Shown here: in pieces, positions 21,321-31,496 of the stretch
Numbering within the stretch: the stretch's first letter is position 1
Layout of the letters: the number at the start of each line of letters is the position of its first letter
Source: Ceratothoa steindachneri
Taxonomy: Eukaryota; Arthropoda; Malacostraca; Isopoda; Cymothoidae
DNA: 64,000 nucleotides
Reading direction: 5' to 3'
Assembly (NCBI GenBank): GCA_963969495.1
Contig: OZ018329.1
Location: 73,601,912 to 73,665,911 of the forward strand
Position numbers and translations under genes: made by a program
The notes under the pieces: model-generated
The model's input: only the letters and a program-made list of their open reading frames with translations
The model's database searches: none
Told to the model about the DNA's origin: nothing

Positions 21321-22097
21321 CATATACGAATGAGGCAGAGTGCGATAGCAAGAAAATGAATGGCAGGTAACAGAAGATCTGAGCTTTAGTGAATTGTTAA
21401 AAGTTTGAGTGTGGCATGTGCAGAAGTGTTTCTTCCATTGTAGCGGACAAAAAAGAACAAAAGGAGCTCCACGCCATCTTTATGGTGTGCAAGACATGAT
21501 CGAGATTTAATGCAGTATAAATAGACAAGTTGAGAGGGATGTTTGTAGTGTTCGAGGTAGATGGTGAGGGACGAATGGTTAAAAGAGAGAATCAGTGCGA
21601 GGCAAATGGGTCAAAGGTATATTAAGTGTGAGGATGTGTTTATATAGGGGTGTAACCCATAATTTTTCTAGGTACTTGTAAGAAGAATGAATGAGGATAC
21701 ATAGGGGAAAAGAATATTCTTATGTCTTAGCATGTTAAGGGTTGGAAGACTGCATTAAAATATGAGAATGGTTGTCTAAGAGTACTTAATACAACGATGT
21801 GTGTGACAACCTTAGGATATGTGAGTTTGTGAGTGATCATTCTGCCCAGTGATCAATCCTGACTGAGATAGATTAAATACCGCCATCTCTCCTGAAAGGT
21901 CACGCACTGTTCCATAAAAAAAGAATGTATCTACTTTATTGGACATAAGGTGTGAGATAAGAAGGTTAGTTAAGTGTCGTTGATGCATGCCAATACACAC
22001 TTTTGTAGGAAAGGCGCTGGTGATAATGATGGTTTTTATTCATCATTGTAAAAGAAAATAATGGCTTTATAATTAATATCCTGGTTTTTGTTTGCAG
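21321..22097. other. CNOT1 intron 3, right part
   Basis: AT-rich sequence with no recognised element or gene. It ends TTTTTGTTTGCAG at 22097, the acceptor of the last exon. Confidence 0.5.
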
Positions 22098-22161
22098 GAT
22101 CTTCGAATCAGTAGCCCGATCCTGTATGGTGCCCAAAGTCGCGCAAGCTGAGCGCGAGTGA
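22098..22161 (+). CDS. CNOT1: CNOT1 last coding exon
   Basis: After the acceptor TTTGCAG, one base completes a split codon. The frame then reads IFESVARSCMVPKVAQAERE and a TGA at 22159-22161. The FESVARSC text matches the segment that follows EIEKL at the very end of animal CNOT1, which identifies this small exon and fixes the reading frame as phase 2. The exon is too short for ordinary ORF cut-offs. Its joint to the previous exon would leave about eight extra residues (VHSDVGLI) between EIEKL and FESV, unless a nonstandard donor or a sequence error is involved. Confidence 0.85.
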
Positions 22162-23135
22162 TTTTGTTTGCATTTTAAACATGAATTCAACTTGAAATTC
22201 GATAATCAAACACTCCATTACGAAAATAACATTGAAGTAAATATTGACTGCAAAATTTAGTACTTAATAAGATATTTAGTGTACATACATACCTCCTTAA
22301 CAATGCTATGAAATGTGATTTAGTGCAGAAAAATTATAAATTTGAGCTGTGTTTATCTTGTATATAGCAAACGTCTCAACTTTTCACACTTATTGAGATA
22401 AACTCGTAACATGGTGATAAATGTTTTTATTTTATGAATTTTCTTCCCAGGGGAAATATGTGATGCGTTGTACCTAATTATAATACAGTTATTCTTATAT
22501 GTAGTAAATCCCAAAGGGCTTTTCCATTATATTTAGCCGTTTTATTATTAATTGAAGTGTAAAAATGTCTTTTTACAATGTCGAAAGTCTATCATTATTA
22601 GTTTTAAATTATCCCATATCAAGGTTAAAGGTTCGTTTCCAATCTTCCCAGGCTGATTAGATGAAATCCTTTAATAATTCTAAGTATTGTATGTTTATAT
22701 GTATGGAGATTTATGTGCTCTATAGATAATTGTGATAACACTCCTTTAATCAGAGTCCATGATGCAGAATAGTATGTACAAATTTTAAACAAATGAAGGA
22801 GGTTTCTTCTAAGTACATTATATATTTATATAAAAGAAATTAGGACAATTTTTTAAGGGACAATTTCATTAACTAAAAAAAAATAACTCAAGTTTTATTC
22901 TTTACTATTTTGTTTGCATATAAAAAATAGCTAAAGTTTTGTATAGGTAGCCGTTTTATCCTTTAAGTTCTTGTTATTGAGATTCGTGAAAGTGTTGTAC
23001 AACGATTTTATTTAAATATCTACATTTTCTTGAGCTAGTTTAAAACATTTCTTTTCGACCATGGCACAAATAAGACTGCTAATGTCTAACATATATAGGT
23101 TAAGATCAGTCAATAAACTAGGAAAGGGAAATCTT
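22162..23135 (+). promoter_or_regulatory. probable CNOT1 3' untranslated region with poly(A) signal
   Basis: AT-rich, non-coding sequence follows the CNOT1 stop. An AATAAA hexamer at 23112-23117 is a reasonable cleavage signal, giving a 3' UTR of about 1 kb. Other AT-rich hexamer variants are present, so the true end is not certain without transcript data. Confidence 0.5.
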
Positions 23136-23879
23136 CAAGTTCGTTTTATTTTTATGTACAAGTTAACATTGGTTATGAGAGAACCACGAATGGATTTTTA
23201 AATGGGAAAGCAAATCGGAATAACGATAAAAAAATTTAGAAAGGATTTTGGTCATTGTATCCTTTTGCCTTTGTTCTTTCCATCAAACCAAACGCATTGG
23301 TGAATTGTGTCGTTAGAGGTTGCTCCGAGGATTTACAAGGTTTGTAGTAGTATGGTTCGCCAACCTGATTTTATCCAGGTGAATCTCCGACCGGATAATG
23401 AAATAGACATAAAGTTCAGTATGACTCGATAGTTAGCCCGAGGGCACCGTGGGCCGATCCTCTTTGAGAAGAGGTTCCAGGAAGTATTATGTTTTGAAAC
23501 GGCGTTCAGGTGCAACCTTCTTTGCCCTGGGGCAGAGGGAAGTGGATATAGATACCCATCAGCAGGATTCCTTGGACCAAGTGTGTGTTGTGCTGCGAAC
23601 ATGGGAGAGGAAAGAAAGCGGTGTAATTGGCTATACCCCCTCCCTCTCTGGGATCTTTTCTTCAGGGGTTGTTCCCAGAGAGGCTATGGCCTTCTCGTGG
23701 CGAGGAGGGTCAGCCCTGGGCCCCTAGGGGACCCATGGTGCTGCCAACAAGACTTTTAACATTCCCCTCTTTCTTTCCTCCTCTATTACGCTCTTTCACT
23801 GCCCTTTATTTCCCCCTCTTCCTTCACCTATCTAGTGGTCCTTATCAATACCCGACCTCTGTTCGTTTAATGGATTGAT
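23136..23879. other. intergenic stretch before the LINE array
   Basis: No gene was recognised. The segment 23555-23605 (CAGGATTCCTTGGACC, then GTGTGTTGTGCTG) resembles 8070-8105. This suggests that LINE 5' sequence, or another repeated element, may begin as early as here. Confidence 0.4.
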
Positions 23880-24492
23880 TCCCAATTGTTCTTTCATGAA
23901 GGTGAAAGAGGCTCGGCATCTCCACCGCCTTCGTCTACCGAATGCCGAAGGAGAAACCCATCGTTGGCCCCTTTTTTCCGTGCGTAGGAGAACTCGGCAG
24001 CCCCCTAGGGTTATAAAGATGGTGTGGTGGATCCGTATCCATTCTCCAAGAGGACATACCGGACGTAACTGATTGTATAGTTGCAGTAGTGCCGGGCCCT
24101 TAAGGCCTCCATGTTGGGGAGCCGCGAGGGAGAATGCGAAGTTTTTTTTCTTTTTGCAATGGCTAGCCATAAACCAAAAACCTCCCCTTCTCGTACCCCG
24201 CGCCGTGCTGACGGGACTCAGCACCCTGTCCGGCCCCAGCTTAGCCTCTCTTCCTTCCTTCAAAACACTTGTTTCCTCTCTTTTCACACAACTTTCTCTG
24301 GTCAGCCTCTAATTTCACAGGGTAGATGCTGACCTTCCTTTCAGCCAACCGTCCCGCTGAGGGGGTGGGGGACAATGTTCCCTAACCCCTGAGCTCCGGT
24401 CTGGGGTGGCTGGTTTTTAACTACCTGATTCATCCCCACCCATACCTTCCTCACATCCCTTTTCCTCTCGTCTTCAAAATCTATCATTTTTA

Positions 24493-24647
24493 CGCCGTGT
24501 CTAAGGTGGAGCCGCCATGCCGATGGACTGCCAGGCCACCAGGCGGGAGGGGTGGTCCCAAATGGCGGCGCCTGGCTCTGCCGGGCCTGCAAGCACCTCT
24601 TGCAGTGCGGGTTTCTGCAAGAGGTGGTGAGCTGTTGCGTCCCGTGT
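24493..24647 (+). other. conserved Cys-rich reading frame upstream of LINE ORF1
   Basis: One frame of copy A reads AWLCRACKHLLQCGFLQEVV followed by SCCVPCK and a stop. Copy B keeps the same frame with SDCVP, and copy C keeps the end as LQCGLLREVMRDCMPC. The spacing C..C.....C...C..C would suit zinc binding, and conservation of one frame across copies suggests it was once coding. It might be the true N-terminus of ORF1 displaced by a frame change, or a short separate ORF. Confidence 0.35.
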
Positions 24648-24663
24648 AAATAAGAGGGTCACC

Positions 24664-27057
24664 ATGCCCAATGATGAGTATAAAAAAAAAACCCAACCCC
24701 CAACTTTCCCAAGAACAACGGAGCCGCCCTCGGGCAGCTCCACCAAAAAAATGGAGGTCCGCCCCCTTGTGCCTGCGCAGGGGACCCTCCATACTTCTTT
24801 AACCGGAGAGGAGGCTTACTCCTCTCCTACGCCTACGGGTGTAGGGGACTTACCCTCACTCCCTTCTTTGGAGGTGCTTTCGGGCACCTCCCTATTTCTA
24901 GCTGCAGTCCCTCCTTTTCTTTCTAAGAGGACTGCCAAGAAAGCCAGCAGGCAGCCCATTGCCGACCGCCCCTCTTGTAAGCGGCTCGGCAGGGCAAACC
25001 CCCTTAGGGGGGAGAGGGAAGCCAGGCCCCTTCGGTCGCTTCCCTCAAAAGACCTGCTGGCAAGGATATTAAACCTTGCCGGGGTTAAGGCTTGTGCCTC
25101 CCCACAAATGACTCTTGATGCTGCCAAGGGGACCTGCGATGTCCTGGGAGGGGATGGCCAACTGGAGGCCCCTCCTGTGATAGACATGGTCATTGAGGAG
25201 ACCCAGCCTCAGACGGTAGGGCCTTCCATGGGGGATAATCCGGGCTCGGCGCCAAGCACCGAACCCGAGTCCGCCCCTATGCAAGGTCCCCCTCAAACGG
25301 CTGAGGGCTCCGAGGCAATACAAGGAGGGGAGGGATCTCCTCCGACAGGTGCCCCCACGACTACCAGGAACTTCTCCATTTCGGAGAGGGACCTGGCTGA
25401 GGCCGGCCCATCTGGCATGGGGGCTTCTGCCGGCGGAGGTGAGAAGCGGGTTCATTCCCCGCCCTTCTCTCCAAAAAAGACAAAGAAGACTCGGGGCTCC
25501 TCTCCATCCGCGGGGGCTGCGGGGACGGATAGATCTGCTGCCACTTTAGTAGGCGACCAAGCCAAGATCGGCACATCCAGCACCTCTACCCCCCCGTGTG
25601 CGGAGCCCCTGACTAAGAGCAAGAGTGCACAGGGCGGAGCCTCGATGACATCGGGGCCCCTCATTCACAGGTTACCTGGCGTTTTCGAGCCCGCTGGCTT
25701 CAAACGCTTCCTCGTTATTCGCTCCACTGATGGCACCATGTTGTCCAAGGGCAACATGATCCATCAGAGGAGAGGATTAGCTAGTGCAATTGGTAGAGAG
25801 CCGAAGGTGACCCGTTTCTCGGACGGCAGCCTTCTGGCGAATGCGGCGAATCCCGCCGAGGCGGCCAAGATAAGTGCTCTTCGGACACTTCATGGCACCC
25901 CGGTGAGTGTGACGCCGCACTCTACCATGAACTTTGTAAAAGTAGTAGTTTATGCGAGGGAAATCGTTGACTACTCCATAGAGGACATCACCTTAGAGCT
26001 GGCCGACCATGGGGCGGTCATGGTCGAACGTGTGATGAGAAAACAGGGAGGGGCCTCGAGACCCACCCCTACACTTCGTCACGTTCGACTGTGACAAGCT
26101 CCCTGAGTCGGTGCGTGCCGGTTGGTACCGCTACCGCGTGAAGGCATTCGTTCCACTTCCGCGGCGGTGCTATTACTGTCACCGCTTCGGCCTACGAATC
26201 GCTCATGTAGACGTGCAAAGTCGGGGTCACCCGAAGTATGTGTAAATTGCTCCAAGGTCGGACACGATAAGTCCAAATCGTGTGTGGCCAAGTGTGTCAA
26301 TTGCGGAGAGCCGCACCCTGCTGCTTCGAAGCAATGTGGTGCATATCTCCTGAAGAAAGAAATCCTGGCCGTTCAGGCCCAGAATAGACTCTCATTCCGC
26401 GAGGCTAAGGACTTGGTCCTGGCGCGCCCAGCTCTGTCTGGGACGTCATATGCCTCAAAAGCTAGAAAGGCACCCTCTGCTCCTGGTCCATCCAGGCAAA
26501 CGAGCACGGTTGTTTCCGCGCCCATTCGGAGCCCTTCTGCGGGTTCTACCCAACCCGGGCGCTCCCCTGGTAAAGCTGGCGGCAAAAAGGGTTCATACCC
26601 AGCCCCGGCTAAAACCAGGATTCCCCCCTCTACCCCCAGCGTGACCGTTTCCCGCAAGGCGAAACGGCCACGCGCCACCACCGAGTCGTTAGACTCAGGA
26701 GGCAACACCCCTGAAGATGGTCGCTAGGCCATCTTCTGGGGTTCCTAAAGCTGTCCCCCGAAAGGAGGACAGCAACAAAGGAGCTTCGGCTCCTTCGTCC
26801 ACGCCCCGAGGTGGAGCGTTCCTCGAAAAGAGGGCCCCCCGCCTCCGAAGCCGCAGCGCCCGCCTAAGATTTCGAGGCGGAAGGAGGAAAAGACTCGCAT
26901 GGCGAGCCCAACTTCCCCCAATAAGTCCTCGAAGGCGACAGCGCCTCCAGCGCTTTGTCCGGCCAACAGCGCCCAGGGTTCTGCCCCCGGGAAGCGTACG
27001 GCCATTCCCGTGAGGGTCTTCAGTTCGAGGAGGGCCCCCGCGTCTCCTCCGAGCTAG
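24664..27057 (+). pseudogene. LINE copy A ORF1 (gag-like, CCHC zinc knuckles)
   Basis: It starts MPNDEYKKKTQPPTFP at 24664 and stays open for 476 codons. There is a long Pro/Ser/Gly-rich N-terminal half, a basic patch (SPKKTKKTRGSS) and a conserved block GVFEPAGFKRFLVIRSTDGT with SKGNMIHQRRGLASAIGREP, resembling an RNA-binding fold of I-type ORF1 proteins. One frameshift near 26080 and another near 26190 interrupt it. Knuckles follow: the first, CYYCHRFGHTN..C in copy B, is damaged here, then CVNCSKVGHDKSKSC and CVNCGEPHPAASKQC are intact. The protein would bind the element's RNA. The tail is Pro/Lys-rich and ends ASPPS at a TAG, 27055-27057. Confidence 0.86.
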
Positions 27058-30000
27058 GCCTGGAGGGCATATTCCTTCAATGAAATTGCCGTGGACTCCG
27101 GGCCAACTGGGAGGAGCTGCGGAGGCTCGTCTCGTCCCTTTCCCCGTTAGCTATCTTTTTGCAGGAGACCATGCTAGGCGCGTGCCCCCTGCCCGCCCTC
27201 CCGGGGTACAAGGGTCTTGCGACCCCACCACCGCGGGATGGCCGAGCTGGGGGATGCGCCGTTTACACCCAGGATGATGTTTCCGTTCTTCCTTTCTCTT
27301 TAGATACCTTCCTTCAGGCAGTGGCTGTGCAGCTGCACCTGGATAGGAGGTATACTATCATTTCTGCGTACATTCCACCGTCAGCTGACTTCGACGCGGG
27401 GAACTTCCGCCGCGTCGTGGCACGGTTGCCGAGGCCCTATCTCTTGCTTGGAGATCTGAACGGCAGGCATCCTCTCTGGGGAGATTACTCCATAAATCCC
27501 AGGGGACAAGTCCTTGCCGATCTGATCGAAGAGCTTGAGATGGGTGTCCTAAACGTGGATGAGTTTACGCATCACTGTCCAAGAAACGCTTCATTTTCTT
27601 GCCTTGACCTATCTTTGTGCTCTTCGGATGCACAGCCTGATTTTGATTGTGGGGTGGTCGATGACCTCCATGGTAGTGATTACTTTCCCATTCAAATATC
27701 ATTTTCAAGGCAACTGCCGCCTGAGAGACCACCTCGGTGGTGCTTGGCGCGGGCCTGGTGGCCTGCATTTCAGGAAATGACTGAATTCTCTATCTCAGTC
27801 GAGGAGTTTAGGTCGGTAGATGAGGCCGTTGAGTTCTTCTCCGGCAACCTCATCGCCGTGGGCCTGACTACTATTCCTAGGACGTCTGGCCGTTTTGCAC
27901 GCCGACCACTCCCATGGTGGTCGGCCGAAAGTAAGACGGCCCTCCAACAGAAGCGTTATGCCTACATGCGCTATTTTATCGCCGCCCGAACGATTTCACT
28001 GTCGCTGAATTTCGTCGGGCTAGGGCTAGGTTCCGGTTTATTTCGAAGCACGCCCGCCGCTCTTCGTGGCGGGCATACGTGTCTTCACTTAACGGGAAGA
28101 CCCCTTTAACTGAGGTGTGGAAGCGAGTCAAAAGGATTCGGGGCAAGTTCTCGCAGGACCCCCCTCCCGTTCTCCAGGAGAATGGGACCGCAATCTCGGA
28201 CTCCGCGTCCGTGGCGGAATCCTTCGCGACCGCTTTTTCTGCATTCTCTAGCCGTGATGCTGCTCCGCCAGATTTAATGCACGTCGTGATGTCGCGGAAG
28301 GCCGCAGGCTGGACTTTACCTTCAGAGGCGGAGAACCCTTCAACGACAAGTTTACTGTAAGCCAGTTGCGTTCCGCTCTCGCTTCGTGCGCGGACACCGC
28401 CCATGGTCCGGACGATGTCCCGTACGCCATGCTTTGACATCTAGGTGAGCGAGGCATGGTCTTTCTGTTAGATTTGTTCAACAGGATCTGGGTGGAAGGT
28501 CTTCTCCCAGACTCCTAGCGAATCGCTACTGTGCTTGCCTCTCGCAAACCGGGGAGAGATCACTCTACTCCGACCGGTTTCCGCCCAATCTCTCTAACCT
28601 CTTGCGTGTGCAAGTTGATGGAGAAATTGGTAAATGTTAGATTAGCCTTTTTCCTGGACAGCGGAGGCCATCTGTCTTCCGCACAGTGCGGCTTCCGCAA
28701 GTTCCACTCCACATCGGATGCTCTGCTCCGACTGGAAAATGCCGTCTGCGAGGCTTTCCTTCGTAGACAGCACTACACCAACAGGTCTTTTTCGAATGGA
28801 GAAGGCCTATGATACCGCATGGCGATACGGTATCATGGAGACTCTCCACACGATGTGGGCGAGGGGACGCCTCCCAATTATTATTTCTGAATTTTTGCGA
28901 GATCGTCGATTCCGCGTACGGGTGGGGGGAGCCCTCTCCGGCCCAAAGGAGCAGGAAGAGGGTGTCCCGCAGGGAAGTGTCCTCAGTGTCACACTCTTTG
29001 CCCTGAGCATCAACGGCATCACCTCGGTGCTGCCGAAAGATGTTCTCGCTACGCTCTACGTGGACGACCTTTCGATCTCTTTTGGCGCGGCCCAGATGCC
29101 AACTCTGGAGCGTCGACTCCAACAGGCATTGAAGCGCGTCTCTCGCTATGCCGAAGCGCACAGGTTTCGGTTTTCTTTGGCCAAGACTAAGGTGGTGCAC
29201 TTCTGCCGCCATCCACGGCTTCACTTCGACCCAGATTTGTTTCTTGATGGGGTGCGCCTGGATGTGGTTGAGTTGCACTGTTTCCTTGGTCTTGTATTCG
29301 ACCGACGCCTCACCTGGGAGGCTCATATTCACAGCGTAAGGGTCTCTTGTACCCGCGCCATGGACATTCTCCGTTCCGTGACGTTCAGCGCTTGGGGCGC
29401 TGATAGGGCTACTGCCTTACTTTTTTATCGATCCTTTGTTCGTTCGAAGCTCGACTACGGATGCGAGTTTTATGCATCCGCAGCCGAGCGTTTATTGCGG
29501 AAGGTTGATTCGATCCACCACACCGGCCTTCGCCTTGCGACCGGTGCCTTCCGCACTTCCCCCATTGAGAGCCTGTTGGTCGATGCTGGGGAGATGCCAC
29601 TCGCTCTGCGCCGCGTACAGTGTATCACTCGACTGTACTCGCGAGCCCGGCGCCTCCCTCAGTCGCCAACAGCTCTCACTGTATCCGCAGCTGATCTCGA
29701 TGGTGCCTATGCCGTTGAGAGACGCCAGTCATACCCTAAGCCCTTTGGGTTTAGGGCCAGGAAACTCCTTCGAGAGGTAGATATCGCTCTCGGGCCGGTG
29801 GCGCCCCTGGTTTTGTCCAGGACGCCACCCTGGAGGGTACCATATTTGGCTATTTGTCGCCACGCCTCTGCTCCCAAAGCTTGTAGTGCGCCGGGAGTAT
29901 TGCGTTCGACCTTTTTGGAGCACACATCGTGTCACGCTGGAACCGTGCCAGTGTATACGGATGGCTCCAAGTCCCAAAAGGGGGTCGGCTTCCACGCCGT

Positions 30001-30775
30001 ATCCCCTCTGTTTGAAGTCAGCGGGGCTCTACCAGGCGCTGCGTCTGTCTTCACGGCCGAGCTGGTGGCAATACACCACTCAGTACGGGAGATTACGCGA
30101 CGTGCCCGGTTTGGAGACCGGATTGTGATCTATAGCGACTCACAAAGCGCCCTGAGTGCTCTCGGGGCATTGGAATCTCCGCATCCCCTGGTTCGCGATA
30201 TCCGTGACGCCACGGTTTTGGCGAACCGGCAGATGTCGAGATTATCTTCTGCTGGGTTCCTGGACATGTAGGAATTGCGGGGAATGAGCGCGCCGATGAG
30301 GGCGCCAAAGAGTCCGCGACCGGACCAGCGTTTCGCTCTTCCTCACACCGACTACATGGCAGGAATACGGGCAGCTCTTCGGACTGCTTGGCAAAGAAGA
30401 TGGGAGACGGTCGAAGGGAACTTAAAGTTGCGTGCCATTGCGCCGCGACTGTTCCCATGGATCTATCCCCCAATGCCGCGGCGGCTTCAGGTTGCTTTCT
30501 GTCGTCTCCGAATCGGACACACTCGTGTGACGCATCGCTATCTGATGGAGCGCTCGCCTGCGCCCTATTGCAACGACTGTGTCGTCCCCCAGACTGTTCG
30601 GCACATTCTTGTCGAATGTCCCAGTTTGGGTGATCTTCGCGCACGTTACCTGTCCTGGTACCGGGATGGGCGGGGTCGCTACCGCCTGTCCCTTGTACTC
30701 GGGACGAGTGCATGCACCATGACTGGTGGACTTATTGACTTTTGGGGAGAGTCCAGCCTTCTCCCTTTCATTTAA
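27058..30775 (+). pseudogene. LINE copy A ORF2 (endonuclease, RT, RNase H)
   Basis: The ORF2 frame lies -1 to ORF1 and overlaps its end. It opens GLEGIFLQ, then TGA in place of the Trp found in the copy at 3796, then NCRGLRANWEELRRL. Endonuclease motifs are FLQETMLGA, GDLNGRHPLWG (about 27450) and a mutated SDYFPIQ (SDHFP in others) near 27680. After frameshifts near 27970 and 28790, a 517-codon frame (28718-30271) carries DRRFRVRVGGALSGP, GVPQGSVLSVTLFALS, YVDD (29057-29068) and RNase H with VYTDGSKS (29951), AELVAIHHS and YSDSQSAL (30131). A deletion near 30230 shifts frame just before WVPGHVGIAG. The tail has APYCNDCVVPQTVRHILVEC. About 1240 codons in total. Confidence 0.88.
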
Positions 30776-30876
30776 CCCGGTTTTATTGTTGTTGTTGTTT
30801 CTGTTATCGTTTTTTTTATTGCTTTGTTATTGTTATTTCTTTTTATTGTTGTTTCCTGTTGAATTATTTTGAAGTA

Positions 30877-30890
30877 GCCTAGAACTAGGC
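30877..30890 (+). promoter_or_regulatory. conserved 3'-end hairpin of the LINE (copy A)
   Basis: GCCTAGAACTAGGC lies about 55 bp before the A-tail. The same palindrome occurs as GCCTAGTACTAGGC at 3539-3552, 40364-40377 and 43686-43699, and as a shorter variant at 37739-37751. It is followed in every copy by a TAATGCC(C/T)AAGT.GGCAGT-type segment. The position suggests a structured RNA element recognised by the element's own RT when it primes at the 3' end; that role is inference. Confidence 0.6.
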
Positions 30891-31496
30891 TGTTTGTTTA
30901 CGGCAACTTATGCCTAAGTCGGCAGTCGCCAGATAGCCCCTTAATCAAAAAAAAAAAATTCTCGTACCCCGTAAGGGGCGCGGCGATTTGCCATCCTGGC
31001 CGCCGTGCTGACGGGATCCAGCGCTCCGTCCGGCCCCAACTTAGGCTCTCTTCCTTCCTTCAGATAGCCCGATTTCTCCCCTACCTCGTCGCTTTTCATA
31101 CAACCTCTCCCACAACTTTCTCTGGTCAGCCTCTAATTTCACAGGGTAGATGCTGACCTTCTTCTCAAGCCAACCACCCCAGATCGGGGCTGAGGGGGGA
31201 AGGGACATTGTTCCCTAACCCCTGAGCTCCGGTTCGGGATGGGGGTTTTTTAACAACCTGCTTCATCCCCACCCATATCTTCCTCACATCCCTTTTCCTC
31301 TCCTCTTCAAAATCTATCTTTTTTACGCCGTGTTCAAGGTGGAGCCGCCATGCCGAAGGACTGCCAGGCCACCAGGCGGGAGGGGTGGTCCCAAATGGCG
31401 GTGCCTGGCTCTGCCGGGCCTGTAAGCACCTCTTGCAGTGCGGGTTTCTGCAAGAGGTGGTGAGCGATTGCGTCCCGTAAAACAAAGAGGGTCACC

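Larger units (their letters stand above)
7439..22161 (+). other. CNOT1: CNOT1 gene, 3' portion (four exons)
   Basis: The gene runs on the plus strand with visible exons 7439-7765, 8447-8627, 17920-about 18211 and 22098-22161. Introns are 0.7, 9.3 and about 3.9 kb. Intron 2 holds the ZMYM1-type hAT, a palindrome, two mariner-type elements and a LINE remnant. Intron 3 holds a divergent LINE. All recognised insertions leave the splice sites intact. CNOT1 is the large scaffold of CCR4-NOT, which removes mRNA poly(A) tails and represses translation in the cytoplasm. The C-terminal region encoded here is the NOT1 domain that binds the CNOT2-CNOT3 heterodimer in known structures. Most of the protein lies upstream of the window. 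Confidence 0.93.
23880..30958 (+). mobile_element. LINE copy A, longest copy of the tandem array
   Basis: This is the most complete member: a 5' untranslated region (start uncertain), ORF1 at 24664-27057, ORF2 from 27058 to 30775, a 3' untranslated region and an A-tail at 30947-30958. Domain content (ORF1 CCHC knuckles, AP endonuclease, RT, RNase H) places it in the I/jockey assemblage of RNase H-bearing LINEs. The clade could not be fixed by eye. Copy B begins immediately after the tail. Stops and frameshifts in both ORFs make it non-autonomous as it stands. Confidence 0.88.

Noticed and set aside
23449..24312. Several overlapping open frames before LINE copy A
   Set aside because: No frame is shared with copies B-D or with known proteins. 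The region is best read as leader or flank. The frame starting MASHKPKTSPSRTPRR (24159) was considered as an ORF1 start but terminates after about 58 codons.
24816..25193. Minus-strand frames over LINE ORF1
   Set aside because: These, and similar ones in copies B and C, are shadows caused by GC-rich codon composition. The plus frames carry the conserved blocks and zinc knuckles.
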